Shown: piece after piece, positions 27,704 to 37,584 of the stretch
Layout: every line of letters begins with the position of its first letter
Numbering within the stretch: the stretch's first letter is position 1
Origin: Burkholderiales bacterium
Lineage (GTDB): Bacteria; Pseudomonadota; Gammaproteobacteria; Burkholderiales; Burkholderiaceae_C
Direction of reading: 5' to 3'
Assembly (NCBI GenBank): GCA_003963115.1
Contig: RXJQ01000031.1
Coordinates: forward strand, 62,001-126,000
Length of the DNA: 64,000 nucleotides
The notes under the pieces: generated by a model
The model's database searches: none
The model's input: only the letters and a program-made list of their open reading frames with translations
What the model was told of the DNA's origin: nothing
Made by a program: the position numbers and the translations under genes

Positions 27704-28123
27704 TCAGGCGAACAGTGGTGGCGCACGCGCCGCAGCGGGCGACCAGACGTGCAGCGTTCGGGGGGAACGCAAGAACAGCATCGGCAGCAGGGCCGATTGG
27801 GATGCCGGCATCACGGCCAGCGAGACGGGCGTCACAGGCAGCGCGGGCGAGTGGTCCTGCAACAGGCAGAAAGGGCAATGGCCCTTGCCGCCGTAGACAT
27901 GTCCCGAGCCCTCATCGGGTACCTGATTCCCAAGCGCACGAACCCATTTGGGCCCTTGCACCGAGCACACCTCGATCCATGGGGTATCAGCAGACGCGCG
28001 CACCGACATCAACCACGCCGAGATGGTTGGCATCAAGGCCGACAGGCTGAAAACCCAGAGGGCCAGCCAAACCAATCGGCTTTTCAGCAGGGGTTTGTGC
28101 AGGGCGACGCGCATGCGGAACAT
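27704..28123 (-). CDS. DUF2946 protein, first gene of the copper cassette
   Basis: The 139-residue product starts at ATG 28123 (ATG 28114 also possible). A transmembrane segment comes first (LVWLALWVFSLSALMPTISAWLMS). The DUF2946 hallmarks follow: WIEVCSVQGPKWVR and, further on, GHCPFCLLQ, then a second hydrophobic stretch. DUF2946 genes are often found next to OprC-type copper receptors; the conserved Cys/His pairs suggest metal handling at the periplasmic face. It is the 5'-most gene of the minus-strand cassette. A 227-bp gap, with an AGCCGG/CCGGCT hairpin just after its stop, separates it from the PEP-CTERM gene. Confidence 0.75.
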   Translation of the reverse strand: MFRMRVALHKPLLKSRLVWLALWVFSLSALMPTISAWLMSVRASADTPWIEVCSVQGPKWVRALGNQVPDEGSGHVYGGKGHCPFCLLQDHSPALPVTPVSLAVMPASQSALLPMLFLRSPRTLHVWSPAAARAPPLFA

Positions 28124-28180
28124 GGGCGCAAGTCTAAGGGCTTTGCAAGGCTCTTCACAATCCCTCAAGCTGCGTAGCGT

Positions 28181-28198
28181 CGTTGACGCACGTCAACG
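28181..28198. promoter_or_regulatory. 18-bp perfect palindrome upstream of the copper cassette
   Basis: CGTTGACG-CA-CGTCAACG has fully complementary 8-bp arms. It lies between the end of nikR and the start of the DUF2946 gene, about 58 bp upstream of the latter. There is no T run, so it is more likely a dimeric-repressor operator than a terminator. The regulator is unknown. Confidence 0.45.
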
Positions 28199-28219
28199 CT
28201 TGACCGGGGCCCCGCGCCT

Positions 28220-28624
28220 TCAGGCCTTGAGGGACACCAGATGCAGCTTGCCGTGCTTGACACCGGGTTGAGCCAGCACGGACTCGGCAAAGGCGCGGAC
28301 CTCATCTGACCGCCCCTGCAAGATGACGGTTTCAATACACAGATGATGATCGAGATGGGCGTGCGTGGTTGAGATCGTCAGATCGTGGTGATCATGCTGC
28401 ATATGGGCCAGGCGCATCGCCAGCTGCCGCTCGTGGTGGTCATAGAGATAGCTGAGCGTGGCCACGCAAGGCCCCTTGGGATAGGCCTGCAGGCGCTGGC
28501 TGTCCAGCTCAGCCCGAAGCAGGTCGCGAAAGGCCTCCGAGCGGTTCGCGTAGCCCTGGGTGTTCACCAGCTTGTCGAACGTGTCGGCCAGGTCGTCGTC
28601 AATCGAGATCGTCAGCCTGCGCAT
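28220..28624 (-). CDS. nikR: NikR, nickel-responsive ribbon-helix-helix repressor
   Basis: The 134-residue start at 28624 follows a good GGAGG ribosome site. The N-terminal RHH domain reads MRRLTISIDDDLADTFDKLV, then YANRSEAFRDLLR. The ACT-like C-terminal domain has the nickel ligands in THAHLDHHLCIETVIL (the HxH and Cys pattern known from E. coli NikR) plus His-rich HMQHDHHD before it. NikR represses nickel uptake genes when nickel is plentiful. It is divergent from the TonB receptor at 28767, and a NikR-like operator lies between them. Confidence 0.93.
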   Translation of the reverse strand: MRRLTISIDDDLADTFDKLVNTQGYANRSEAFRDLLRAELDSQRLQAYPKGPCVATLSYLYDHHERQLAMRLAHMQHDHHDLTISTTHAHLDHHLCIETVILQGRSDEVRAFAESVLAQPGVKHGKLHLVSLKA

Positions 28625-28665
28625 AAATCCTCCAGTGGCCCGCATTGTCCTCTGCGCCGCGACAC

Positions 28666-28696
28666 GAGTATGACGATCACATAAATTGTCACACTC
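28666..28696. promoter_or_regulatory. nikR box: NikR-like operator between nikR and the TonB receptor
   Basis: GAGTATGAC-N13-GTCACACTC has 9-bp arms with 8 of 9 complementary. Written as GTATGA-N15-TCACAC, it matches the E. coli NikR consensus GTATGA-N16-TCATAC with one substitution and one base less spacing. It lies 42 bp upstream of nikR and 70 bp upstream of the receptor start, so it can control both. Confidence 0.72.
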
Positions 28697-28766
28697 GCTT
28701 GCTAGCATCTGAACGTGATGTACCTGCGTATTAAGCGGAGCATCCCATCATTCAGGAAGTACCGAC

Positions 28767-30842
28767 ATGCCCGCCTCGACTCTGCGCGCCACCGCCCTGG
28801 CCAGCGCCTTGTGCACGCTTTGCACGCCATTCTCCGCCTCGGCCCAGGAGGCGAAAGAGCTCCCCTCCGTCACCATCACCGGCAACTACAACAATGCCGT
28901 CGGCAGCAGCGAGGCCGCCAGTGAAGGCACGGTCACGGCCAAGCTGATCCAGAGCCGCCCCACCCTGCGTCCCGCCGAGGTGCTGGAGTTCGTGCCCGGC
29001 GTGATCGTGTCGCAGCACAGCGGTGACGGCAAGGCCAACCAGTACTACCTGCGTGGCTTCAACCTCGATCACGGCACGGACTTTGCCACCTTCGTCGATG
29101 GCATGCCCATCAACATGCCGACCCATGCGCATGGTCAGGGCTATACCGATCTGAACTTCCTGATCCCCGAGCTTGTGCAGGCCATCCATTACCGCAAGGG
29201 CCTGTATGCAGCAGAAGACGGCGACTTCAGTTCGGCCGGCACCGCACGCATCCGCCTGGTTGACCAGTTGCCCAAAGGCTTGCTCTCCACCACGGTGGGC
29301 GAACATAACTACGTGCGGGCCCTGGTGGCCAACAGCACGGACCTGAGCACAGGCAAGTTGCTGTACGCTGTCGAGGCCGCGCACAACGATGGGCCCTGGG
29401 AACACAGCGAAGACTTTCGCCGCTTCAATGGCGTGCTGCGCTACAGCCTGGCCGAGGGCGATACCCAGCAGTCGCTCACCGCCATGGCCTACACGGCCAA
29501 GTGGAACAGCACCGACCAGGTGCCGCAGCGTGCCGTCGATGCTGGCCTGATCGGACGCTTCGGCGCGATCGACCCCAGCGACCACGGCGAGACCTATCGC
29601 ACCAGCCTCTCATGGGACTGGCTCAAGGTACAGGACGATGGCGAATGGCATGCCAATGCCTACCTGATCCGCTCGCATCTGGACTTGTTCTCCAACTTCA
29701 CCTACCTGGACGATGCCGGCAACAGTGCCCAGTTCGAGCAAGCCGAAGACCGCACCGTCATGGGCGGAGCCTTCAGCCGCCTGTGGCAAACCACCTTGGC
29801 TGGCCTGGATACCCGCAACACGCTGGGCCTGCAATGGCGCCATGACCACCTGGACCCGGTTGGCCTCTACACAGCTCAGAACGGCCAACGCGACAACACC
29901 ACCCAGGAAAGCCGCGTCAACGAAAACAGCCTGGGCTTTTACGCCCAGAACGACACCCGCTGGTTGCCCTGGCTGCGCAGCACCGTGGGCCTGCGTGGCG
30001 ACCGTGTCGATGCCGATGTCACCAGCTCGCTGGACGCCAACAGCGGCCACCGCAGCGCCTGGATCAACAGCCCCAAGCTGTCCCTGATCTTCGGCCCCTG
30101 GTCCAAGACCGAGTTCTTCGTCAACACCGGCTTTGGCTTTCACAGCAACGATGCGCGCGGCATGACGGCCCAGGTCACTGCCAAAGCCCCACATGACGCG
30201 ATCCCCTCCGCCGTGCCGCTCGTGCGTACACGCGGCAGCGAGTTGGGCCTGCGCACCGAGTGGATCCCTGGCCTGCAAAGCTCTGTGTCTCTGTGGGAGC
30301 TGATGCTGGACTCCGAGCTGGTGTTCGTGGGTGATGCCGGCGAGACAGAGGCCAGCGGCGCGTCCAAGCGCTATGGCATCGAGTTCAACAACCACTATGT
30401 GGCCACGCCTTGGCTGCTGCTGGACGCCGATCTGGCCTTCTCGCAATCGCGCTTCAAGGAGACCCAAGGCGCAGACACGAACATGGGCCGCTACGTGCCC
30501 GGCTCGGTGCGCACCGTGGTGTCGATGGGGGCCACGGTGACCGAGCATGGCCCCTGGTTCGGCCAGTTCCAGCTGCGCTACTTCGGCCCGCGCCCACTGA
30601 TCGAGGACAACAGCGTGCGCTCCAAGGGCACCACCCTGGCCTACGCCCGCATTGGCTACAAGCTCAACCCCGATATGAAAGTCTCGCTGGACGTCTTCAA
30701 CTTGTTTGACCGCAAGGCCAGCGACATCGACTACTACTACGCCTCCCGCCTGCCAGGCGAGCCTGCCGGTGGCGTGGCCGACATCCACTCGCACCCCGCC
30801 GAGCCCCGCACGGTTCGCGTCACGCTCAACGTGAGCTTCTGA
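28767..30842 (+). CDS. TonB-dependent receptor, probable nickel uptake
   Basis: The 691-residue protein has a signal peptide (LASALCTLCTPFSASA), a TonB-box-like LPSVTITGNY, a plug domain (LRPAEVLEFVPGVIVSQHSG, YYLRGFNLDHGTDFATFVDG) and a barrel ending RTVRVTLNVSF. The plug loop MPINMPTHAHGQGY has Met and His residues suited to a soft or borderline metal. Because it is divergent from nikR with a shared NikR-type box, and lies downstream of a [NiFe] hydrogenase block, nickel is the likely substrate. This is inference; related receptors take other chelates. The 3' end overlaps the convergent P450 gene by 17 bp. Confidence 0.85.
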   Translation: MPASTLRATALASALCTLCTPFSASAQEAKELPSVTITGNYNNAVGSSEAASEGTVTAKLIQSRPTLRPAEVLEFVPGVIVSQHSGDGKANQYYLRGFNLDHGTDFATFVDGMPINMPTHAHGQGYTDLNFLIPELVQAIHYRKGLYAAEDGDFSSAGTARIRLVDQLPKGLLSTTVGEHNYVRALVANSTDLSTGKLLYAVEAAHNDGPWEHSEDFRRFNGVLRYSLAEGDTQQSLTAMAYTAKWNSTDQVPQRAVDAGLIGRFGAIDPSDHGETYRTSLSWDWLKVQDDGEWHANAYLIRSHLDLFSNFTYLDDAGNSAQFEQAEDRTVMGGAFSRLWQTTLAGLDTRNTLGLQWRHDHLDPVGLYTAQNGQRDNTTQESRVNENSLGFYAQNDTRWLPWLRSTVGLRGDRVDADVTSSLDANSGHRSAWINSPKLSLIFGPWSKTEFFVNTGFGFHSNDARGMTAQVTAKAPHDAIPSAVPLVRTRGSELGLRTEWIPGLQSSVSLWELMLDSELVFVGDAGETEASGASKRYGIEFNNHYVATPWLLLDADLAFSQSRFKETQGADTNMGRYVPGSVRTVVSMGATVTEHGPWFGQFQLRYFGPRPLIEDNSVRSKGTTLAYARIGYKLNPDMKVSLDVFNLFDRKASDIDYYYASRLPGEPAGGVADIHSHPAEPRTVRVTLNVSF

Positions 30843-32289
30843 GCCTGATGCGCATCTTCAGGCCCAAGGGCACCATGGTCAGGGCCATGTGCTCCTCGGC
30901 CTCACGGCCATCAGGGGTGTCAACCACAACGACGTCGAAATGCTTGAGCAGCATGGCCGCGGCCAGCTTGATCTCCAGCAGCGCGAGGTAGCGCCCCGGG
31001 CAGATGCGCGGCCCGGCGCCAAAAGGCATGGACACGCGCTTGGCGTGGCTGGGTGCCAGCGGCAAGTCCTCTCCCAGCCAGCGCTCGGGCATGAAGTCCC
31101 CCGCTTGTGCAAAGACATCCTCGCGCGAGGTGTCGTGTCGCATGACCATCACCACCGAGGTGCCCTTGCGGATGCGCACATCGCCCACCACGGTATCCTG
31201 CAGTGCCTCCACCACATTGAATGGCCCCACCGGTTTGATCCGCATGCTTTCGTGGATGCAGGCTTCCAGGTAGTCCAGCCTGCCCAGGTCTTCCGCGCTC
31301 CAGTCGGCCATCTCACCCAGGCAGGCATCGACCTCTTCACGCGCCTGGCGCAAGGTCTCAGGCCTGCGGCTCATGAGGTAGATCATCCACGACAGGCTGG
31401 TCGCCGTGGTGTCTTCGCCAGCCAGCAGCATGGTGAACACATTGCCCACGACATCCTCGTCGCTCATGCCGCTGCCGGGCTCATCGGCAGACACGAGCAT
31501 CGCCTCCAGCATGTTCTGCGGCGCGGCACGGCGAGCGGGGTCGGCCAGACGGGCGCGGGCCTGCGCCATGAAATCGCGGATCGCGGCCTTGACGGCCAGC
31601 ATGCTGCGGTCAAGCCTTCTGTCACGCGGCAGCTTGACCCAGCGCCAGTAGGGCACCAGCGCGTGGGAGCGGCGCCAGATGGTGGGGAAGATCTGGTCCA
31701 GATGCCGCTGGATCACATCCTCATCGGATGACAGTGTGTCAACCTCCACGCCAAAGGCCAGACCAGCAATCACATCGACGGTAAAGCGCATCAGATCAAG
31801 TTGCAGGTCAATGGAGCCACCGGCGCGGGCCGTGCCCACCCAACGTTGCCGCAGGCGCTCGGCCACGCGGTGCAAGGCCGGCATATACGCCCTCACCTGC
31901 CCCGGCGCGAAACTGGCCATCACCATGCGGCGCTGGCGCTCCCAATGCGCGCCCTCGGCCAGGAAGACGCCATCCGGGATGCCCATCTCTCGCATCACTT
32001 GCTGCATGCGCGAAGGCCGCCGAAAGCCTTGCGGCCGGTCTCGCAGCAGCTGCGCGATCAGCTCGTGGTCTGAAATCACCAGCAAGGGCACACCCCCGAG
32101 CTTGACACGGATGAGGGGGCCGTATTCGCGCACCCAGGCTTCCACATGCTGGTGGACCTTGCTCAGGCGCACCTGCAAGGCATTGCCCACCAGCGGCCAG
32201 GGGCGGGGCCCAGGCAGTTCGCGCAGGCCGCGCAGCTGGGGTTCGGCATCGGCCGGGCGTTGCGCATGGGGCAGATCAGTCAAGTTCAT
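30826..32289 (-). CDS. Cytochrome P450
   Basis: The 487-residue start at 32289 gives MNLTDLPHAQRPAD; an in-frame ATG at 32325 adds 12 residues. It has the oxygen-binding I-helix motif LLAGEDTTATS, the ExxR motif ESMR, and the heme-ligand loop MPFGAGPRICPGRYLA with the axial Cys. The proline-rich start LPGPRPWPLVGNA is of the class II-like (CYP4/CYP102-like) type. No membrane anchor or fused reductase is visible, so separate redox partners are needed. The substrate may be a fatty acid or hydrophobic compound, given the neighbouring beta-oxidation genes; that is inference. It is divergent from an AraC-type regulator that may control it. Confidence 0.92.
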   Translation of the reverse strand: MNLTDLPHAQRPADAEPQLRGLRELPGPRPWPLVGNALQVRLSKVHQHVEAWVREYGPLIRVKLGGVPLLVISDHELIAQLLRDRPQGFRRPSRMQQVMREMGIPDGVFLAEGAHWERQRRMVMASFAPGQVRAYMPALHRVAERLRQRWVGTARAGGSIDLQLDLMRFTVDVIAGLAFGVEVDTLSSDEDVIQRHLDQIFPTIWRRSHALVPYWRWVKLPRDRRLDRSMLAVKAAIRDFMAQARARLADPARRAAPQNMLEAMLVSADEPGSGMSDEDVVGNVFTMLLAGEDTTATSLSWMIYLMSRRPETLRQAREEVDACLGEMADWSAEDLGRLDYLEACIHESMRIKPVGPFNVVEALQDTVVGDVRIRKGTSVVMVMRHDTSREDVFAQAGDFMPERWLGEDLPLAPSHAKRVSMPFGAGPRICPGRYLALLEIKLAAAMLLKHFDVVVVDTPDGREAEEHMALTMVPLGLKMRIRLRSSR

Positions 32290-32406
32290 GGTGCCAATGT
32301 CGCCGCCGACACCCTGCGCTGTCATTGGCCGCAGGCACCGCTGGATTGACCTCAGACGCCTGTGGCGTTTCCTGCCCTAACATTGGCCGCGTTGAGCCCC
32401 TTGCCG

Positions 32407-33501
32407 ATGTACGACAGCAACACGCCCGCCCCACTTGGTTTCCACGCCAGCTATGCCCGGCTGGTGGCCGACCACGTCCGCGCGCAGGATGTCGGCCCCC
32501 GCCCCGTTCTGGACGCGCTGGGCTTGCCCGAGCTGGCGGCCGATTCACAGGCGGACGCCACGCCGATCTGGGTGCCGGCACAACGATTGACCCAGGCCTT
32601 GCACCTGGCCGCCCGCTTGTGTCGCGACCCTCACGTGGCCCTGCACATCGGCCAGCAGGTTCGCCCCGCCAACATGGGCGCCCTGGGCTACATGCTGATC
32701 AGCTGCGAACACCTGCAAGATGGCCTGGCCATGTACGAGCGCTTGCAGTCCCTCGTTTGCACGCAGGTGCGCGCCGAACACCGCGTCAAAGGCGAGTGGC
32801 TGGAAACCGCGCTGGTGCCGCTGGGCGATATCCCGCGCGACACCCTGCTGTGGACCTTCACCATGACCACGCGCCTGGCCTTCGCACGCTGGGTGCTGGG
32901 GCGCCACCTGGTACCGGCGCAGTTGAGCCTGCCCTGCCCTGCCCCGGCTGATCCACAGCCGCTGCGCGACTATGTCGGCGGCCCGGTCCTGTTCGACGCG
33001 CCTGTGGCCAGCGAGCGGGTACCCACCTCCTGGCTGCAACTGCCCAATCCACATGCCGACCCTGGCCTGCACCGCGTGATGAGCGCGATGACGCAGCGGC
33101 AGTGGACCAAGCAGAGCCGCTCCATCGACCAGTTGCTGGGCCTGCTGCGCCACCGCATCGCGCAGCAGCTTCAGGCCGGCGAGCTGCCGCTGTTGGACAA
33201 GCTCGCGCCCGATGTGGAAGAAGCCATGGGCCTTTCACCGCGCCAGTTGCAGCGCCGCCTGGCCGAGCAGAACCAGAACTTCAAGGACCTCGTGGAAGAA
33301 GTCCGGCGCGAACAGGTGCTGCATGAATTGCGTGACACGCAGTTGCCCATCGTGGACATCGCGCGACGCGCCGCCTACGCCGAGGTCAGCTCCCTGCACC
33401 GCGCGGTGCGGCGCTGGACAGGGCAAACGCCACTGGCCGTGCGCCAGGGCAGCCCCTTGCCAGATGGCCACGACGGCACGGGCAACAGCGTCAGTCCTTG
33501 A
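32407..33501 (+). CDS. AraC/XylS-family regulator (OruR/ArgR-like, Arabinose_bd N-domain)
   Basis: The 364-residue protein starts at ATG 32407. The N-terminal half (LDALGLPELAAD, then ALHIGQQVRPANMGALGYML) matches the Arabinose-binding AraC_N type domain. The C-terminal helix-turn-helix pair reads EEAMGLSPRQLQRRLAEQ, then IVDIARRAAYAEVSSLHRAV and RRWTGQTPLAVR. It is divergent from the P450 gene, with 117 bp between starts, so it probably activates that gene and perhaps the adjacent CoA-metabolism genes. It overlaps the convergent isomerase gene by 11 bp. Confidence 0.88.
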   Translation: MYDSNTPAPLGFHASYARLVADHVRAQDVGPRPVLDALGLPELAADSQADATPIWVPAQRLTQALHLAARLCRDPHVALHIGQQVRPANMGALGYMLISCEHLQDGLAMYERLQSLVCTQVRAEHRVKGEWLETALVPLGDIPRDTLLWTFTMTTRLAFARWVLGRHLVPAQLSLPCPAPADPQPLRDYVGGPVLFDAPVASERVPTSWLQLPNPHADPGLHRVMSAMTQRQWTKQSRSIDQLLGLLRHRIAQQLQAGELPLLDKLAPDVEEAMGLSPRQLQRRLAEQNQNFKDLVEEVRREQVLHELRDTQLPIVDIARRAAYAEVSSLHRAVRRWTGQTPLAVRQGSPLPDGHDGTGNSVSP

Positions 33502-34306
33502 ACGTTGGCGTCTGTTTGGCCATGCCGGCCATCATGGCAGCCGACAGGTCGTTGGACATGAGCATGGCCGCGTTCCAGGTCGCGATGTAGTTGAGCCCAT
33601 CAGCCACGGAATGGTCGCGGCTGTAATTGAGCATCTCCTTGACACCCCGGATCGACAGCGGCGACTTGGCCGCGATCTGCGCAGCCAGTTCACGCACGCC
33701 GGCCTGCAAGGCCTCACGCGTCTCGTACACCCTGTTGACCAGGCCCAGTTCGCGTGCTTCGTTGGCATCGACCTTGCGACCGGTATAGGCCAGCTCGCGC
33801 ACCATGCCCTGGCCACCAATCAACTTGGGCAGGCGCTGCAAGGTGCCCACGTCAGCCGTCATGCCGATGTCGATTTCCTTGATCGTGAAGTAAGCATCAA
33901 GCGAGGCATAGCGCATGTCGGTGCAGCAGATCAGGTCCACCCCACCGCCCACGCAGCCGCCGTGGATGGCGGCCAGCACCGGCTTGCGGCAGCGCTCCAT
34001 GCTGGTCAGCGTGTCCTGCATGTCCAGGATCACGCGGCGCAGGTTCTCGCGGGTGCGGCCTTCGCAGTCGTTTTTGATCTGGGGTAGCAGGCCCATCATC
34101 ATCTGCAGGTCAATTCCTGATGAAAAGTGCTGGCCCTCACCTTCGATGATGGCCACGCGCGCGTCCACGTTCTCGTCGATCCAGGTGAAGGCCTTGCGGA
34201 TGTCCTGCCACATGGCGGCGTTCATCGCATTGGCTTTCTCCGGGCGGTTCAGGCGAACCACGGCGACATGGTTGTCCAGGCTGACGGTGACGGTTTCCAG
34301 TTGCAT
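33491..34306 (-). CDS. Enoyl-CoA hydratase/isomerase, delta3,5-delta2,4-dienoyl-CoA isomerase-like
   Basis: The 271-residue crotonase-fold protein contains RLNRPEKANAMNAAMW and the oxyanion-hole segments FSSGIDLQMM and AAIHGGCVGGGVDLICCTD. The stretch EIDIGMTADVGTLQRLPKLI closely matches the catalytic region of ECH1-type dienoyl-CoA isomerases. The two acidic catalytic positions are kept (Glu or Asp in EIDIG and Asp in TADVG). It would shift double bonds in unsaturated acyl-CoA so that FadH, two genes upstream, can reduce them. It probably shares a transcript with the NTF2-like and fadH genes. Confidence 0.88.
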   Translation of the reverse strand: MQLETVTVSLDNHVAVVRLNRPEKANAMNAAMWQDIRKAFTWIDENVDARVAIIEGEGQHFSSGIDLQMMMGLLPQIKNDCEGRTRENLRRVILDMQDTLTSMERCRKPVLAAIHGGCVGGGVDLICCTDMRYASLDAYFTIKEIDIGMTADVGTLQRLPKLIGGQGMVRELAYTGRKVDANEARELGLVNRVYETREALQAGVRELAAQIAAKSPLSIRGVKEMLNYSRDHSVADGLNYIATWNAAMLMSNDLSAAMMAGMAKQTPTFKD

Positions 34307-34355
34307 GGTGTCTCCTCGGTCTTCACGGCATACGTGAAAGTTCGATTGGGTCTAT

Positions 34356-34799
34356 TTATTGGTTGTGATTGGCCTTATAGGCCGGCAGATAAGCCGCCAG
34401 CCTCGCACCCATCTCGGCACCCAGCGCCTGCAAGGCATTGAAGGGGCGAACCATGACCTCGAAGTCGACGATCTTGCCCTCTTCATCGAAGCGGATCATG
34501 TCGATGCCCTTGAGGGACTTGTCGCCCACATTGGCACTGAACTCCAGCACCACACTCAAGCCATCTTCCGACACCAGTGTGCGGTGGTAGGTGAACTGCG
34601 AGAACACCTGGATCACCGTGTTGAGAATCAGGTTGACGGCCGTGGCACTCACATAAGGCTTGAAGGCCATGGGTGAGCGGAACACGGCCTCGTCATGCAG
34701 GATGGTGGGCAGCTTGCCCAGATCCCGTCGTTCGACCATGTCATGCCACAGGGCCAGGGAGGCCGCCGCGGCAGGCTTGAGCGCAGTGTGCTGAGTCAT
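34356..34799 (-). CDS. NTF2-like (SnoaL-type) protein
   Basis: The 147-residue start at 34799 follows a GGAG ribosome site. The cone-shaped NTF2-like fold is suggested by LWHDMVERRDLGKLPTILHD (first helices). Beta strands follow with typical features (VFRSPMAFKP, VVLEFSANVGDKSLKGIDMI and RFDEEGKIVDFEVMVRP). Such proteins are small isomerases, hydrolases or ligand binders. No catalytic residues can be named with confidence. It lies between fadH (22 bp) and the dienoyl-CoA isomerase gene (49 bp), so a role in unsaturated acyl or steroid-like catabolism is possible. Confidence 0.75.
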   Translation of the reverse strand: MTQHTALKPAAAASLALWHDMVERRDLGKLPTILHDEAVFRSPMAFKPYVSATAVNLILNTVIQVFSQFTYHRTLVSEDGLSVVLEFSANVGDKSLKGIDMIRFDEEGKIVDFEVMVRPFNALQALGAEMGARLAAYLPAYKANHNQ

Positions 34800-34821
34800 G
34801 AGCGAGCTCCTGTCTTGAGGG

Positions 34822-36885
<2,064 letters not shown>

Positions 36886-36887
36886 CT

Positions 36888-36903
36888 ATGCAACCAGTTG
36901 CAT
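36888..36903. promoter_or_regulatory. PadR operator candidate, site 1
   Basis: ATGCAACCAGTTGCAT is palindromic apart from the two central bases and lies 45 bp upstream of fadH. It is the exact reverse complement of site 2 at 36937. Confidence 0.65.
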
Positions 36904-36936
36904 GAGTGAGCGGATATTAGGAGAACTCAGGCAGTT

Positions 36937-36952
36937 ATGCAACTGGTTGCAT
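36937..36952. promoter_or_regulatory. PadR operator candidate, site 2
   Basis: ATGCAACTGGTTGCAT is the exact reverse complement of site 1, with centres 49 bp apart. It lies 30 bp upstream of the padR-type gene. ATGCAA-type palindromes are typical PadR targets. Confidence 0.65.
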
Positions 36953-36981
36953 AGTTGAACGCCACGCCTTAGACTCGGCCC

Positions 36982-37542
36982 ATGTCCCTATGCCACGCCT
37001 TGATGACGTCGTTGCTGGAAAAATCGTCGTCAGGCTATGACCTGGCGCGCCGCTTCGACAAGTCCATCGGCTTCTTCTGGCGCGCCACCCACCAGCAGAT
37101 CTACCGAGAACTGGCCCGCATGGAAAAGGCCGGCTGGATCGCCTCCGAAGCCGCCCCCGATGGCGGCCGCACCCGCAAGCGCATCTACCAGGTGCTCGAC
37201 GCCGGTAGGCAGGAGCTGGAGCGCTGGGTGCGCGAGCCCGCCCCCGTGCACGACCAGCGCGACGAACTCATGGTGCGCATGCGCGCCGACGCCGTCATCG
37301 GCCCGCTGGGCCTGGAAAAAGAAATCGAGCGGCGCATGGCCCAGCACGCCACCATGCTGGCCGCCTATCACCAGATTGAAGAACGCGATTTTTCTGCCGA
37401 TAAGACATTGACCAGGGAAGCCCGCATCCAGCATCTGATCCTGAAAACCGGGATCATGTACGAGCAGGGCTGGCTGAACTGGTCCAAGGAAGCCTTGCAG
37501 GTTCTGAAAGAGACGGAACTCGCAGATCATCCACCGGGCTGA
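36982..37542 (+). CDS. PadR-family transcriptional regulator
   Basis: The 186-residue protein has an N-terminal winged helix (ALMTSLLEKSSSGYDLARRF, then SIGFFWRATHQQIYRELARM and DGGRTRKRIYQVLDAG). The second half (ELMVRMRADAVIGPLGLEKEI onward, with LKTGIMYEQGWLNWSKEAL) is the alpha-helical Vir_act_alpha_C dimerisation and ligand domain. It is divergent from fadH and flanked by the mirror-image ATGCAAC sites, so it likely represses fadH and itself, with an acyl or phenolic inducer. The inducer is not inferable from sequence. Confidence 0.9.
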   Translation: MSLCHALMTSLLEKSSSGYDLARRFDKSIGFFWRATHQQIYRELARMEKAGWIASEAAPDGGRTRKRIYQVLDAGRQELERWVREPAPVHDQRDELMVRMRADAVIGPLGLEKEIERRMAQHATMLAAYHQIEERDFSADKTLTREARIQHLILKTGIMYEQGWLNWSKEALQVLKETELADHPPG

Positions 37543-37584
37543 CCCTCGTCACGTACGTGAGGCGGCTCAACAGCCTGTGCCTTC

